From assembly GCF_003351865.1 (NCBI RefSeq), contig NZ_CP022242.1:1426001-1490000 (forward strand): 64,000 nt of DNA, given 5' to 3'. The position numbers and the translations under genes were made by a program. This DNA is from Methanofervidicoccus sp. A16. Its GTDB lineage: Archaea; AGJL01; Methanococci; Methanococcales; Methanococcaceae. The stretch's first letter is position 1; every line of letters begins with the position of its first letter. The notes under the pieces were generated by a model, which was not told the DNA's origin, did no database searches, and saw only the letters and a list, made by a program, of their open reading frames with translations. Below are positions 48,555 to 57,987 of this stretch, in pieces.

Positions 48555-50708
48555 ATGGACAAATTTACAATAGAGTACGATGAAGAAGAATTTATGGAGA
48601 GATATGAAGATAAGATAAAGCAGTACATTAAAAGCAAGTTATCAGAAGATACAATAAAGAACAATATTTTCGAGTTTAATATAAAGGACTTTTTAAGATA
48701 CTTTCCAGAGGCGGGAGAGGTAAATGATATTATTATAGAGTATCCGATAGAGGTAGAAAATACCCTCTTCTATATATTTAAAGAGACGTATAGAGAGGTA
48801 TTTGGCGAGGATAGTAAAACAGAGAAGGAATTAGAGAAGATCCAGATATCTCTAAAGAACCCCATAGGTTGTGAGAAAAAAATAGAAGATATAAACTCCT
48901 TCGATATCAACAAACTTGCTACATTTGAGGGAGATATTATATCTGCAGGTAAGGTGTGTGCTTTACTTAAGAAGGCGTACTTTGTATGTCCCCGTTGTGG
49001 AAATGTGAAAAAATATACTATCCACGATTACTTTAAAAAGTTGTCTAAAGTAGTATGTGATGTAGAGGATTGCAAGGAAGAGATGGTACTGGACCTGGAC
49101 AACTCTACCTATGTAAATATTCAGGAGTTAGAGATTCAACAGCCTATTGATCTTATGAAGAATCCTGAGGATCCTCCAAAGAGTATAAAGGTGTTCCTGG
49201 AAAACTCTCGAGGAATATATTCAGGAAGAGTAAAGGTTGTAGGTACTGTAATAAGAAAAAGTACACGTTCCAATCTAAACTCCCCAATTTTCGAAATATG
49301 TGTTAGGAGTAACAGTGTCTCTCTAATTGAGAGTTATCAGAAAATTGAAGTTAGAGACATTCTTAAACCTGATCTAATAGAAACATTAAATGAACTAGGT
49401 AAAAAGAAGAACATAGTGGATATACTCTCTAATTACCTCATATCCCAGATTAAAGGATACGAAATTGTAAAGAAGGCAATATTTCTACAGCAGATAAAGG
49501 GATGTATGAAGTTTCTACCAGATGGTACCCCTCTAAGGAGGGACAGTCATATACTTCTAATTACAGATCCTGGAATAGGAAAATCTACCATGTTAAGAAG
49601 GATAGCGAGACTCTTCCCTCAGAACTCCTACGCTTCAGTTACCACTGCTACAGGTGGAGGGCTTACAGCCAACGTTATAAGGGAGAGTACAGACATAGGA
49701 GATGGATGGGTAGTGAAACCTGGGGTATTTGTAAAATCCAACGAAGGTACAGCCTGTATAGATGAACTTACTGTAGATAAGAACGTTATGAAGTACATCC
49801 TCGAAGCTATGGAGTCCCAGACAATACATGTGAATAAGGGAGGTATAAATGTAAAACTTCCCGCTAAATGTGCAGTCCTTGCAGCCTGTAATCCAAAGAG
49901 AGGGAGGTTCGATCCCAACTTAGGAGTAGTTGAGCAGATAGATATACCACCACCACTCCTAAGTAGGTTCGATCTCATATTTCCCCTTAGGGATATACCT
50001 GATAGAAGGAGGGACGAGGAGATTGCAGAACACATCTTAGATGTCCACATAGAAACTGCCACTAAGGAGTACTCTATACTAAAACCTATTGAGATAGACG
50101 GTATAATAGTAGATGAAAATCTAATTAAAAGTTATATCATCTATGCTAGAACCTGTGCATACTTTGAGGAGAATCAATCACTCTTTATGGGAGATGAGGT
50201 AGACGAAAGGCAGATAAAAAACCCCTATTTAACAAAATCTGCAAAGAAGATCATAAAAGACTTCTACATAGATATGAGGAAGTTGGGAGAGGAAGATAGC
50301 CCAATACCAGTTACAGCAAGGCAGTTAGAGGCTATTATAAGAATATCAGAGATGCATGCAAAGGCTAGGTTATCAAAGAAGGTTGAGGAAAAGGATGCAA
50401 AGGTAGCCATAGAGATCATAGAGGAGTGTTTAAACCAGGTTGCCTACGATCCAGAAACTGGTAAGTACGACATAGGAAAGATTATGGGACAACTGCCTAA
50501 GTCTAAGTACGACAAGATGGACAAGATACTAGAGATTATAAAGGAACTCTCTGCACTCTCCAACGACGGTTTAGCCTCAGAGGATGATATAATAGAGAGA
50601 GCCTCTGAATTTGGTATCTCTGAGAAGGAGGTAGAGGAACTACTGGAGAAATTAAAGAAGAACGCCGAGATATACTCACCAAGGTTTGGATACTATAGGG
50701 TTACATAA
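48555..50708 (+). CDS. mcm: Minichromosome maintenance helicase MCM (divergent paralogue)
   Basis: A replicative helicase of 717 residues. The N-terminal part has a zinc motif (CPRCG, then CDVEDC) and an OB-fold (about residues 100-260). The AAA+ domain has a Walker A written DPGIGKST in place of the usual DPGTAKSQ, a Walker B in ACIDEL, sensor 1 in ACNPKRGRFDP and the arginine finger LLSRFDLIF. A winged helix at the C terminus follows (EDDIIERASEFGISEKEVEELL). Methanococcales carry several MCM paralogues; this looks like one of the divergent ones, possibly of mobile origin, though the flanks are ordinary. No intein. The frame is open to GTG 48546; ATG 48555 is preferred. Confidence 0.9.
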   Translation: MDKFTIEYDEEEFMERYEDKIKQYIKSKLSEDTIKNNIFEFNIKDFLRYFPEAGEVNDIIIEYPIEVENTLFYIFKETYREVFGEDSKTEKELEKIQISLKNPIGCEKKIEDINSFDINKLATFEGDIISAGKVCALLKKAYFVCPRCGNVKKYTIHDYFKKLSKVVCDVEDCKEEMVLDLDNSTYVNIQELEIQQPIDLMKNPEDPPKSIKVFLENSRGIYSGRVKVVGTVIRKSTRSNLNSPIFEICVRSNSVSLIESYQKIEVRDILKPDLIETLNELGKKKNIVDILSNYLISQIKGYEIVKKAIFLQQIKGCMKFLPDGTPLRRDSHILLITDPGIGKSTMLRRIARLFPQNSYASVTTATGGGLTANVIRESTDIGDGWVVKPGVFVKSNEGTACIDELTVDKNVMKYILEAMESQTIHVNKGGINVKLPAKCAVLAACNPKRGRFDPNLGVVEQIDIPPPLLSRFDLIFPLRDIPDRRRDEEIAEHILDVHIETATKEYSILKPIEIDGIIVDENLIKSYIIYARTCAYFEENQSLFMGDEVDERQIKNPYLTKSAKKIIKDFYIDMRKLGEEDSPIPVTARQLEAIIRISEMHAKARLSKKVEEKDAKVAIEIIEECLNQVAYDPETGKYDIGKIMGQLPKSKYDKMDKILEIIKELSALSNDGLASEDDIIERASEFGISEKEVEELLEKLKKNAEIYSPRFGYYRVT

Positions 50709-51056
50709 GGAGATCCATAACTATAGTATAATGACTTAGAAACCTTAAAATAAAAATAAAATATTTAAATATTTAAAAATAATGAGAGTAAAAAAGTAAA
50801 AGATTAATAAAAGAGGGCAAAAACTCCCTAAAAAAGAGTTATCGGAAATCTTATTTTCATTTCTTATAGTGTTTAATTTTGTCTAACTGTTTGTAGAGAT
50901 TTTTATTTTCTTTTTTATTTTTATTGAGATCCTAAAAACAAAAACAACGTTCTTTTAATATCTTTATTTTTTCGAACATCTTTTCGGAGATCCTGAACAT
51001 TTTAATATCATTAGAGAGTTTTATATCTTTTTTCATTTTTTAACTATTATTTATAA

Positions 51057-51402
51057 ACCCCAATTCCCATCAAAAAATTCTGATAAGAATAGCAATAATT
51101 ATAAAAAATAAAAGTATAAAAGGAAGGTATTAAAATCCAGAATAAAAGATAATTTCCTGGAATGCTCTAAGATGCTATGGAAGTGAAGTAGATTCTTCTT
51201 AATAGATAGCATTAATTTTAATCATTTTTTTCAGTTTTTTTTATTATTTAAATCATTACTTTGATGGGAATTAAGGTTATTCACTTTTTTATTTCTATAT
51301 CTTTAGAATTATTTTATTATTACTCTTAAGATTTTTATTATTTTTTATTATGATTATTATTTTTATTATTCTTCTAATTACAATCTTGATGGGAACTAAG
51401 GT
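51057..51402 (+). mobile_element. Composite MITE, B3 plus module D3
   Basis: In the gap 50709-51483. B3 (51057-51277) begins ACCCCAATTCCCATCAAA and ends TTTGATGGGAATTAAGGT; D3 (51278-51402) ends CTTGATGGGAACTAAGGT. The composite is flanked by a perfect 11 bp direct repeat ATTATTTATAA at 51046-51056 and 51403-51413. The B core is eroded here (GAAGTGAAGTAGATTC). Sequence 50709-51045 is AT-rich with a patch TAACTGTTTGTAGAG, not recognised. Confidence 0.87.
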
Positions 51403-51450
51403 ATTATTTATAATTTATCTTCCATCACAATCTTTGAAGTCCCATAAGAA

Positions 51451-51460
51451 AATTATATAA
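51451..51460 (+). promoter_or_regulatory. TATA box of the C/D sRNA
   Basis: AATTATATAA at 51451-51460 lies about 24-30 bases before the expected 5' end of the box C/D RNA at 51484, the normal archaeal distance. This gives the sRNA its own promoter, independent of the MITE and of the neighbouring genes. Confidence 0.6.
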
Positions 51461-51483
51461 ACATGTGGAGATATCTATATTAG

Positions 51484-51544
51484 TGGTGGATGATGATCGG
51501 TGGTAGCTTCTGACCTGTGATGAATGATGGGCGAACTGACACCG
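51484..51544 (+). ncRNA. Box C/D guide sRNA
   Basis: A complete archaeal C/D sRNA. Box C is ATGATGA (51490-51496), box D' CTGA (51510-51513), box C' GTGATGA (51517-51523) and box D CTGA (51536-51539). The terminal stem pairs GGTG (51485-51488) with CACC (51540-51543). The spacers are 13 and 12 bases, the canonical spacing for the double guide. Guide sequences are TCGGTGGTAGCTT (D' guide) and ATGATGGGCGAA (D guide), which would select 2'-O-methylation targets containing AAGCTACCACCGA and TTCGCCCATCAT, respectively, at the position fifth from the box. rRNA or tRNA targets are presumed; I cannot check them. Confidence 0.88.
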
Positions 51545-51811
51545 TTATTTATTTTTATCTCCTTTTCTCATAACCATAGAGAATGCAATCGTTCCAACAG
51601 GTCCTGCCACAATTATAAAGAGTGCTACTGTTTCTCCAAAGGGTATATTAAATCCCTGAGAGAGTACTACTAAAAAGGTAGCTACAATAATGGCCATTAA
51701 ACCCTCTCCAATGAGTACGTTAGATGTATTTTTATGGAAACAGAGTTTCAGGGAGGAGAGTGCTCCAATTATCAAGGAGAACATGGTAAAGTACAGAACA
51801 TACTCGTTCAT
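51545..51811 (-). CDS. Small membrane protein, MrpF/MnhF-like
   Basis: An 88-residue membrane protein with three hydrophobic segments (residues 5-22, 32-52, 60-80), beginning MNEYVLYFTMFSLIIGALSS. The last helix, ETVALFIIVAGPVGTIAFSMVM, resembles MrpF/MnhF subunits of Mrp antiporters. In Methanococcales the genes of the energy-converting hydrogenase Ehb, which include Mrp-like subunits, are scattered, so this could be such a subunit; I cannot say which. Its stop codon lies directly next to the C/D sRNA. Start ATG at 51811 has GGGGAT before it. Confidence 0.55.
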   Translation of the reverse strand: MNEYVLYFTMFSLIIGALSSLKLCFHKNTSNVLIGEGLMAIIVATFLVVLSQGFNIPFGETVALFIIVAGPVGTIAFSMVMRKGDKNK

Positions 51812-52079
51812 TATATCCCCTCGTTAAAGCATTATTTTAGTGAATATTGTTGTTGAAATAAATAGAACAATAATTACATGGAGCTAATAACATCTTTAAA
51901 GAGAAGATCAACATGGAGAAATTTTCTTCTTCATTCAGTACTCAAAAATAAATCCGCAGAAGTTATAACAAAGAGTTTATTTTTTATTAATATTAAAAAT
52001 AATTATTAAGTTTTATTTTTTATCATATTTATTATTTAAATTTATTTAAAGAGTATACTACAATATTCTAGATCATCTC

Positions 52080-52256
52080 TTAAATTATCCCTAAATACCT
52101 TACAGCCCATACTATAAAAATTAAAGCCCCAAGGACTACTGCAAACCATACCCAGAGAGATATAATATAGTAAAGTTTATACAACCTCTCTATATTTTTT
52201 GGGTTGTTCAAAAGTCTCTTAAATGGGTCTGTACCTCTGTACTTTCTTTTCTTCAT
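52080..52256 (-). CDS. Small single-pass membrane protein
   Basis: A 58-residue protein too short for many gene finders. It begins MKKRKYRGTDPFKRLLNN, basic and cytoplasmic, followed by one membrane segment of about 24 residues (YIISLWVWFAVVLGALIFIV) and AVRYLGII. Its ATG overlaps the TGA of the upstream UPF0216 gene (ATGA), so translation is coupled. I know no name for it. The coupling and coherent membrane segment support a real gene. It may assist or anchor the UPF0216 protein. Confidence 0.65.
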   Translation of the reverse strand: MKKRKYRGTDPFKRLLNNPKNIERLYKLYYIISLWVWFAVVLGALIFIVWAVRYLGII

Positions 52257-52651
52257 TCTATCACAGGTCCCATTCTAAAGAGATAGACTGTAGTAGTAGG
52301 GAGATGTCTCCTAACTATTTTTAACTCAGGTTTATAGATATATAAAGTACTCTCCTCACTGAAAGGACTTATATCCCTCCCCAGTATTTTAGATATCACC
52401 TTTACCTCTTCACGGCCACTGATTTTCACAGTCCCAGACTCTAAGGAGGCGTCTATCTCTAAAACTATAGGTATTTTCAGATCTAAGTTGTCAGTTAACT
52501 CCTTCAGAAGATTTAACTCTCTCTTTTTTATTCTATGTCTCTTACCATTTATAACAACATGAGGTTTTTCCTCTTCTAAAAGTTCCCTCAGTGTTTTTTT
52601 CCTAAAGTTTATATTTAAACTACGTAGGAATCTGTAGATCTCCCTATCCAT
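52253..52651 (-). CDS. UPF0216/DUF61 family protein
   Basis: A 132-residue basic protein of the archaeal UPF0216 family (DUF61), seen from PHVVINGKRHRIKKRELNLLKEL, then a beta region IPIVLEIDASLESGTVKISGREEVKVISKILGR and a C-terminal KIVRRHLPTTTVYLFRMGP. The function is unknown. The ATG at 52651 has GGTTGAT four bases before it and is preferred over TTG 52660. The next gene overlaps by ATGA. It diverges from mch with an 89 bp region between. Confidence 0.8.
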   Translation of the reverse strand: MDREIYRFLRSLNINFRKKTLRELLEEEKPHVVINGKRHRIKKRELNLLKELTDNLDLKIPIVLEIDASLESGTVKISGREEVKVISKILGRDISPFSEESTLYIYKPELKIVRRHLPTTTVYLFRMGPVIE

Positions 52652-52740
52652 ATATATCAACCCCTATTTAATACTATAAATAAAAAAGTATAAAAAATAA
52701 TATTAAAAAAAAATTAAAAAAATAATAAAGGGTGATAGAG

Positions 52741-53712
52741 ATGCTAAGTGTAAATCTAAAGGCACTCCCTATAGTAGAGGAAATGATGAAAAAGAAGGAG
52801 GAGTTGAACATAGAGGTAAAAACCTTAGAAAATGGGGCAAAAGTTATAGACTGTGGGGTAAATGTACCTGGTAGTTTTGAGGCAGGTAAGGCATTTACAA
52901 AGGTGTGTCTAGGTGGATTGGCAGATGTAGGTATCGCCCTAGATGAGGGATTAAATGATGGATTGGCACTGCCATCTGTAAAGGTGATCACATCCCATCC
53001 TGCAGTATCCACCTTAGGTTCCCAGAAGGCAGGATGGGTTGTGAAGGTTGGTAAGTACTTCGCCATGGGTTCAGGACCTGCCAGAGCCCTTGCAAAGATG
53101 CCTAAGAGCACCTACGAGGAGATAGGATACGAAGATAACGCCGATGTAGCTATACTGTGTTTAGAGTCCTCAAAACTTCCAAATGAGGATGTCGCCCAGC
53201 ATGTAGCAGATAAGTGTGGAGTAGATGTTGAAAAGGTCTATCTCCTAGTTGCTCCAACCTCATCCCTTGTAGGTTCTATACAGATCAGTGGTAGGGTTGT
53301 GGAGAATGGAACCTACAAGATGTTAGAGGTACTAAACTTCGATGTAAAGAAGGTTAAATATGCAGTAGGTATTGCACCTATCGCCCCAATTGTTGGAGAC
53401 GACTTAGTTATGATGGGTGCCACTAACGATATGGTACTCTACGGAGGTAAGACCTACTACTATATAGAGAGTGATGAGGGGGACGATATAGAGGAGTTAT
53501 GTAAAAAACTGCCCTCCTCTGCATCACCAGACTATGGAAAGCCCTTCTTAGAGGTATTCAAAGCTGCAAACTACGACTTCTACAAGATAGATAAGGGAAT
53601 GTTCGCTCCTGCAGTGGTAACGATAAACGATATAAGGACTGGAAAGTTAGTAAGTTCCGGAGAGATAAACGTTGAGGTAATCAAGAAATCCCTGAACTAC
53701 AGAACTATTTAA
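52741..53712 (+). CDS. mch: Methenyl-tetrahydromethanopterin cyclohydrolase
   Basis: Mch interconverts formyl- and methenyl-tetrahydromethanopterin, the third step of CO2 reduction, after Ftr. Family blocks include [64 protein letters not shown] and [17 protein letters not shown]. About 323 residues is normal. The frame extends to GTG 52732; the ATG at 52741 is preferred and follows AGGGTGATAGAG. It stands alone; a long gap with nested MITEs follows. Confidence 0.96.
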   Translation: MLSVNLKALPIVEEMMKKKEELNIEVKTLENGAKVIDCGVNVPGSFEAGKAFTKVCLGGLADVGIALDEGLNDGLALPSVKVITSHPAVSTLGSQKAGWVVKVGKYFAMGSGPARALAKMPKSTYEEIGYEDNADVAILCLESSKLPNEDVAQHVADKCGVDVEKVYLLVAPTSSLVGSIQISGRVVENGTYKMLEVLNFDVKKVKYAVGIAPIAPIVGDDLVMMGATNDMVLYGGKTYYYIESDEGDDIEELCKKLPSSASPDYGKPFLEVFKAANYDFYKIDKGMFAPAVVTINDIRTGKLVSSGEINVEVIKKSLNYRTI

Positions 53713-53868
53713 ATATTTTTATTCCCTTTAAAATAACTATTTTTTATATTATAAACACCCTGAACAGGAATAAATTTTTAACAAGTATGATAATTATTAG
53801 CAGAGTATATAGCATTTAAAATAAAAAACCAATACTAAACAAAGTGATAATTATAATAAAAGTTAAAA

Positions 53869-54415
53869 ACCCTAGTTCCCATCAAAAGAATAGTTTAAAG
53901 AATAAAATAAAAATAATTATAAAAATAATAAAGAAAATGTTTAAAAATAAAAACTTCTATTATTCCAAATTTTAAAAAAGGAGATTGAAGGGAAATGAAC
54001 CTCTGTATATTTTCTAATATAGGAAATTAGAATAAGATCTCCTATCTTACCTAAGGGTTCGGAAAGATCCTAAGGATATTTAATATTTTTATATTGAACC
54101 TTACTCCCATCAAAAATTCTAATAAGAATAATAATAATTATAAAAAATAAAAGAATATAAAAAGAAGGTATTAAAATCAAAATAAGAGATAATCTTTCTA
54201 GGACGCTCTAAGATACTATGGAGAAGTGGAGCAGATCCTTCTTAGCAGGTTGCTATTATTAATTTTGTTAAAAGTATTATATTTTAATAATATTTCAATA
54301 TTTTTCAGTTTTTATTATTTTTTATTATTTTTATCATTACTTTGATGGGAATTAAGGTTTTTATATTGATTATTTTCATTATTCATTTAATCACTTACTT
54401 AATGGGGACTAAGTT
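53869..54415 (+). mobile_element. MITE-like element, family A, copy A5 (split by B4)
   Basis: In the gap 53713-54846. The left part (53869-54097) begins ACCCTAGTTCCCATCAAAAG and carries the full A core. The right part (54359-54415) has the family A tail TTATATTGATTATTTTC and ends TTAATGGGGACTAAG. The two are separated by a complete B element. The 11 bases TTTTATATTGA occur at both junctions (54087-54097 and 54359-54369), whereas A copies without an insert have this sequence once. Confidence 0.85.
54098..54358 (+). mobile_element. MITE-like element, family B, copy B4 (inside A5)
   Basis: A complete 261 bp B element from ACCTTACTCCCATCAAA to TTTGATGGGAATTAAGGT; the ends match inversely at 17 of 18 positions. 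The core is GAAGTGGAGCAGATCC followed by TTCTTAGCAGGTTGCT. Its insertion point inside A5 with an 11 bp duplication fixes the element ends exactly and shows that B is mobile or was mobile after A was in place. Confidence 0.9.
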
Positions 54416-54527
54416 TTTACTTTTTATCTCTATCCCTTCAGAATTATTTTATTATTACTTTTAAGATTTTTATTATAATAATCATTTTTATTATTCTTCT
54501 AATTACAATGTTGATGAGAACTGGGGT
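54416..54527 (+). repeat. MITE module D4
   Basis: Right-hand module following A5: TTTACTTTTTATCTC and TATCCCTTCAGAATT, an AT-rich middle, ending ATGTTGATGAGAACTGGGGT. As in other composites, it has no left terminal repeat of its own. From 54528 to 54846 the DNA is AT-rich; a patch at 54570-54600 (ACCTTGCTTTTCTAGTAC) is not recognised. Confidence 0.75.
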
Positions 54528-54846
54528 AAAAATAATTATATAAAATAAGTAATATAATAGAAACCCTACCTTGCTTTTCTAGTACTAATGTAATCCAAGA
54601 ACAATAAAAGTTATATTTTGCTTTTTCCTGTTATATTCTTTATTTTTATCCTAATTATTTTTAATTATTATTTTTATTTGAGATCTTTATATTTTATTAG
54701 TTTAAAAAAGATTTTTTTATTATTAAAAATCTCACATAACTGTAGTGAAGTATTTAGTTTTATCATTTTGATTATGATAATTTTAATAAGATTTTTATAA
54801 TTATTATAATTATTATTCTCCTATAAACATTTAAACAGGTGAAGTT

Positions 54847-55326
54847 ATGATCCTCTTAGATTTAGAGTTAAAGGATTCACCTGGGGAACTTCTAAAGGCA
54901 CTAACACCTATATCTGAGATGGGCATAAATATTCACAGTGTTATACACCTAAGGGAGAAGAAGAGCGATGGTAGGATCCCTGTTAGGATAGTACTTGAGG
55001 ATATAGATGAGGATACCTTGGAGAGGATAGTAGAAAAACTTGAAAATAGAGATATTATAGTTACAAAAGTGAATAACAACGTTAGAAAGATGGATGTAGA
55101 TGTAGTAGTTATAGGCCATGTTGTAGATACTGATATAAGGGATACTATAGATAGGTTAAATAAATACGGGTTAGTTATAGATCTCGATCTAACTATGCCC
55201 CATCCATTTAAAGAGTCCTCTGCAAGAATGAGAATAGTAGTAGATAGTAAGAAGTTAGAGGACTTATGTATGGAAATGGATAGGATCTCAAAGGAGAAGG
55301 ATCTGCTATTTATAAAATCCTTTTAA
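54847..55326 (+). CDS. ACT-domain regulatory protein
   Basis: A 159-residue protein with an N-terminal ACT domain (MILLDLELKDSPGELLKALTPISEMGINIHSVIH) and a second alpha-beta half beginning KMDVDVVVIGHVVDTDIRDTIDRLNKYGLVIDLDLTMP that looks like a degenerate second ACT domain. ACT domains bind amino acids. The gene lies 15 bp before homoserine dehydrogenase, which here lacks an ACT domain of its own, so it is likely to give feedback regulation of that enzyme by threonine or a related amino acid. This role is inferred from position. A GGTGAAGTT site precedes the ATG. Confidence 0.85.
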   Translation: MILLDLELKDSPGELLKALTPISEMGINIHSVIHLREKKSDGRIPVRIVLEDIDEDTLERIVEKLENRDIIVTKVNNNVRKMDVDVVVIGHVVDTDIRDTIDRLNKYGLVIDLDLTMPHPFKESSARMRIVVDSKKLEDLCMEMDRISKEKDLLFIKSF

Positions 55327-55341
55327 ATCTATGGGGAGAGC

Positions 55342-56358
55342 ATGAAGGTAATACTGGTAGGTTTTGGAGTAATAGGAAGAGGAGTTATCAACGTTATAAA
55401 GAAGAAGAGAGAGTACCTTAAAAAGAGATACGGTATGGATCTTAAGGTTGTTGCCATATGTGACAGTAGTGGTGCGGCGATAGATGAGAATGGTTTAGAT
55501 TTAGATTTAGCCTTAGAGGTTAAGAAAAAGAAGGGAAAGATATCTGAGTACCCAGATAAAGGGGTCTCCATGCCGGTAATAGAAGTTATAAGGTCTGTAG
55601 ATGGAGATGCCCTTATAGAGGCAACACCTACAAATATAGAAGATGGAGAGCCTGCAAAGACATACATCATCGAGGCCTTTAAAAGTGGAAAGCATGTAAT
55701 AACTGCTAATAAGGGACCTCTTGCCCTCTATTTTAAAGAACTAATGTCATGCGCCAAAAGATACAATAGAATATTTAGATATGAGGCATCTGTTGGAGGT
55801 GCCATGCCTATTATTAACCTAGCAAGGGAGACCCTCGCTGGAAACGAGATTATAGAGATAAAGGGAATATTAAATGGAACTACCAACTACATCCTCACAA
55901 AGATGGAGAGGGAGAAGTTAGACTTCGATACTGTACTTAAGGAGGCTCAGGAGTTAGGTATTGCTGAAACTAATCCATACCAGGATATCAGTGGCCTCGA
56001 TACCGCTGCAAAGATAGTGATCCTTGCAAACTCTATTATGAATATGAATGTCACCATAAAGGATGTGAAGATAGAGGGAATTACTAGAATAACTCCCGAG
56101 GCACTTACAATGGCAAATAAGGGAGGATACACTATAAAACTCATTGGAGAGGTAAAGAAGAACAAGTTAGAGGTGTGTCCCAAGTTGATACCTTTAGATG
56201 ATCCACTAAACGTGAAGGGAACTCTGAATGTTGCCAAATTATACACCGACTTAGCCAAGGAGGTTATAGTAGTTGGGAGAGGTGCAGGAAGTATAGAGAC
56301 ATCCTCTGCAATTCTAAGTGATATTATCAACATATACCTACAGGACAGAAAAGGATAG
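55342..56358 (+). CDS. hom: Homoserine dehydrogenase
   Basis: This enzyme reduces aspartate semialdehyde to homoserine for threonine, isoleucine and methionine. The N-terminal NAD(P)-binding domain starts [25 protein letters not shown] and [12 protein letters not shown] are next; the catalytic domain has [16 protein letters not shown] and [20 protein letters not shown], then [22 protein letters not shown] with the catalytic Lys/Asp region. The length of 338 residues without a C-terminal ACT domain is the short archaeal form. It is co-transcribed with the ACT-domain protein. Confidence 0.95.
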   Translation: MKVILVGFGVIGRGVINVIKKKREYLKKRYGMDLKVVAICDSSGAAIDENGLDLDLALEVKKKKGKISEYPDKGVSMPVIEVIRSVDGDALIEATPTNIEDGEPAKTYIIEAFKSGKHVITANKGPLALYFKELMSCAKRYNRIFRYEASVGGAMPIINLARETLAGNEIIEIKGILNGTTNYILTKMEREKLDFDTVLKEAQELGIAETNPYQDISGLDTAAKIVILANSIMNMNVTIKDVKIEGITRITPEALTMANKGGYTIKLIGEVKKNKLEVCPKLIPLDDPLNVKGTLNVAKLYTDLAKEVIVVGRGAGSIETSSAILSDIINIYLQDRKG

Positions 56359-56402
56359 GAATATTTGGATGAATATCTCTGTTTTATTATCTTTTTTAAA
56401 TA

Positions 56403-56641
56403 ACCCTAGTTTCCACCAGTGATAATATAAAAAATAATAATAAAATAAGAAATAAGGATAAACTAAAAAAATTAAAAAGTAATCCTACCTGTTTCTTCCA
56501 GTGTCCAAAAGGTTATTATATTTTGTTTTTTATATTATCAGAATTTTATTAATAATTTTATCCCTCCTAGAAACTTTTATTATTCTTATTATAATAATAC
56601 TTATTATATTTTTAATCACAATCTTTAATGGGAACTGGGGT
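56403..56641 (+). mobile_element. MITE-like element, family C, copy C2
   Basis: In the gap 56359-56756. From ACCCTAGTTTCCACCAGTGA to TTAATGGGAACTGGGGT (239 bp), with the family C core AATCCTACCTGTTTC and CCAGTGTCCAAAAGG. It is flanked by a perfect 9 bp direct repeat TTTTAAATA at 56394-56402 and 56642-56650. Confidence 0.88.
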
Positions 56642-56756
56642 TTTTAAATAATATTCAAAATTTATAGTTTTGAGTAGATACATTATATACTAACATATGA
56701 TCAATAGAAATATCATCATAATCCACACTCCTATTCTATTATTGTTGAGGGATCTT

Positions 56757-57293
56757 ATGAATCTCGTTCAATTGGTATTTAACTCCCTGTTATATATTCT
56801 ACCAGCCTACGTTGCAAATGCTGGAGCCTGTATATTCGGTGGAGGTACTCCAGTTGATTTAGGAAGATACTTCTTAGATGGAAGGAGGATATTAGGTAAC
56901 GGAGTTACATACCGGGGGTTTTTCTTTGGTCTACTCTGTGGATGTATCACTGCCACTCTTGAAGGTATCCTTATAAATCTAGATTTACTGGGAACTCCTG
57001 AATTTCACTACAATCTTTTTAAATGGATGTATGTGGGTTTTTTCCTATCTTTAGGTGCTCTCTTTGGAGATATGGTTGGTAGTTTTATCAAGAGAAGACT
57101 GGGAATAGAGCAGGGAAAACCTGCGCCTCTACTAGATCAACTTGACTTTGTTGTATTTGCCATACTATTTGCATATCCCTTTGCACCTATAACCTTGGAT
57201 ATGATAGTTACAATATTGATTATTACACCTATCATACATCTATCAGGTAATATTGTGGCCTATTTGTTGGGGATTAAAAGTATGTGGTGGTAG
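56757..57293 (+). CDS. carS: CDP-archaeol synthase
   Basis: CarS activates digeranylgeranylglyceryl phosphate with CTP, giving CDP-archaeol for polar lipid synthesis. The protein of 178 residues has about five membrane segments. Family motifs are LPAYVANAGACIFGGGTPVDLGR near the N terminus, FLDGRRILGNGVTYRGFFFGLLCG, and SLGALFGDMVGSFIKRRLGIEQGKPAPLLDQLDFV, with the conserved Asp residues. The frame extends 20 codons upstream, but the ATG at 56757 has GAGG in front and starts the conserved region. It lies alone between two MITE-filled gaps. Confidence 0.9.
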   Translation: MNLVQLVFNSLLYILPAYVANAGACIFGGGTPVDLGRYFLDGRRILGNGVTYRGFFFGLLCGCITATLEGILINLDLLGTPEFHYNLFKWMYVGFFLSLGALFGDMVGSFIKRRLGIEQGKPAPLLDQLDFVVFAILFAYPFAPITLDMIVTILIITPIIHLSGNIVAYLLGIKSMWW

Positions 57294-57342
57294 GTGCAGT
57301 TTTACTGTTTTAATAAGAATAATAAAAAATAATAATGTTATA

Positions 57343-57734
57343 ACCCTAGTTCCTATCAAAAGGATAATCCAAAAAATAATAAAAATAAAAAATAAAGAAA
57401 AGGTTTAAAAAACAAAAACTTCTATCATCTCAGATATAAAACATTTTAAAAAGGAGATTGGAGGAGAATGATCCTCTGAATATCTTTTAATATAGTGAAT
57501 ACCAGAAATAAGATCTCCTATCTTAACTAAGGGTTCGGAAAGATCCTTAAGAGTATTTAATGATTTTTATATAAATTATTTTCATTGTCCTTTAATCACT
57601 ACTTGGTTGGAACTAAGTTTTTTAAATATTATCTTTATCAGAATTTTATTAATTTTATTCCTCCTAGAAACTTTTATTATTTTTATAATAATAATTATTC
57701 ATATTTTTAATCACAATCTTGATGGGAACTAGAT
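57343..57734 (+). mobile_element. Composite MITE, A6 plus D-type module
   Basis: In the gap 57294-58041. A6 (57343-57619) begins ACCCTAGTTCCTATCAAAAGG and has the core GGAGATTGGAGGAGAATG, AAGATCTCCTATCTTA and GGTTCGGAAAGATCC, ending TTGGTTGGAACTAAG. The attached module (57620-57734) resembles the right half of family C (TATCAGAATTTTATTAA, CTCCTAGAAACTTTTATT) and ends CTTGATGGGAACTAGAT. No clear target duplication. The rest of the gap to 58000 is AT-rich. Confidence 0.78.
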
Positions 57735-57987
57735 TAATATTAATCCTTTAATGAAGTTCATAATGAGACTCCTGTTAAGGGATATTTATCCTTTTTTGAT
57801 TTTAATAACTTATAATATTTAGTGGAGTTAAACACTGTAAGGAAATAAAAATTAGCGGGATTTTACCCTCTTCTAACATATTTTTGTTAATCTAATGTAA
57901 TTAACTCTTTAACAGTAGTTAATCGATTATAGTATATTTAATAAAACTTATTAAATAGGTTAAACAGTATATTTTTATAATACTTTT

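Noticed and set aside
51403-51483. C/D sRNA as part of the neighbouring MITE
   Set aside because: The 11 bp target duplication ends at 51413, 70 bases before the sRNA, and other MITE copies have no such RNA beside them.
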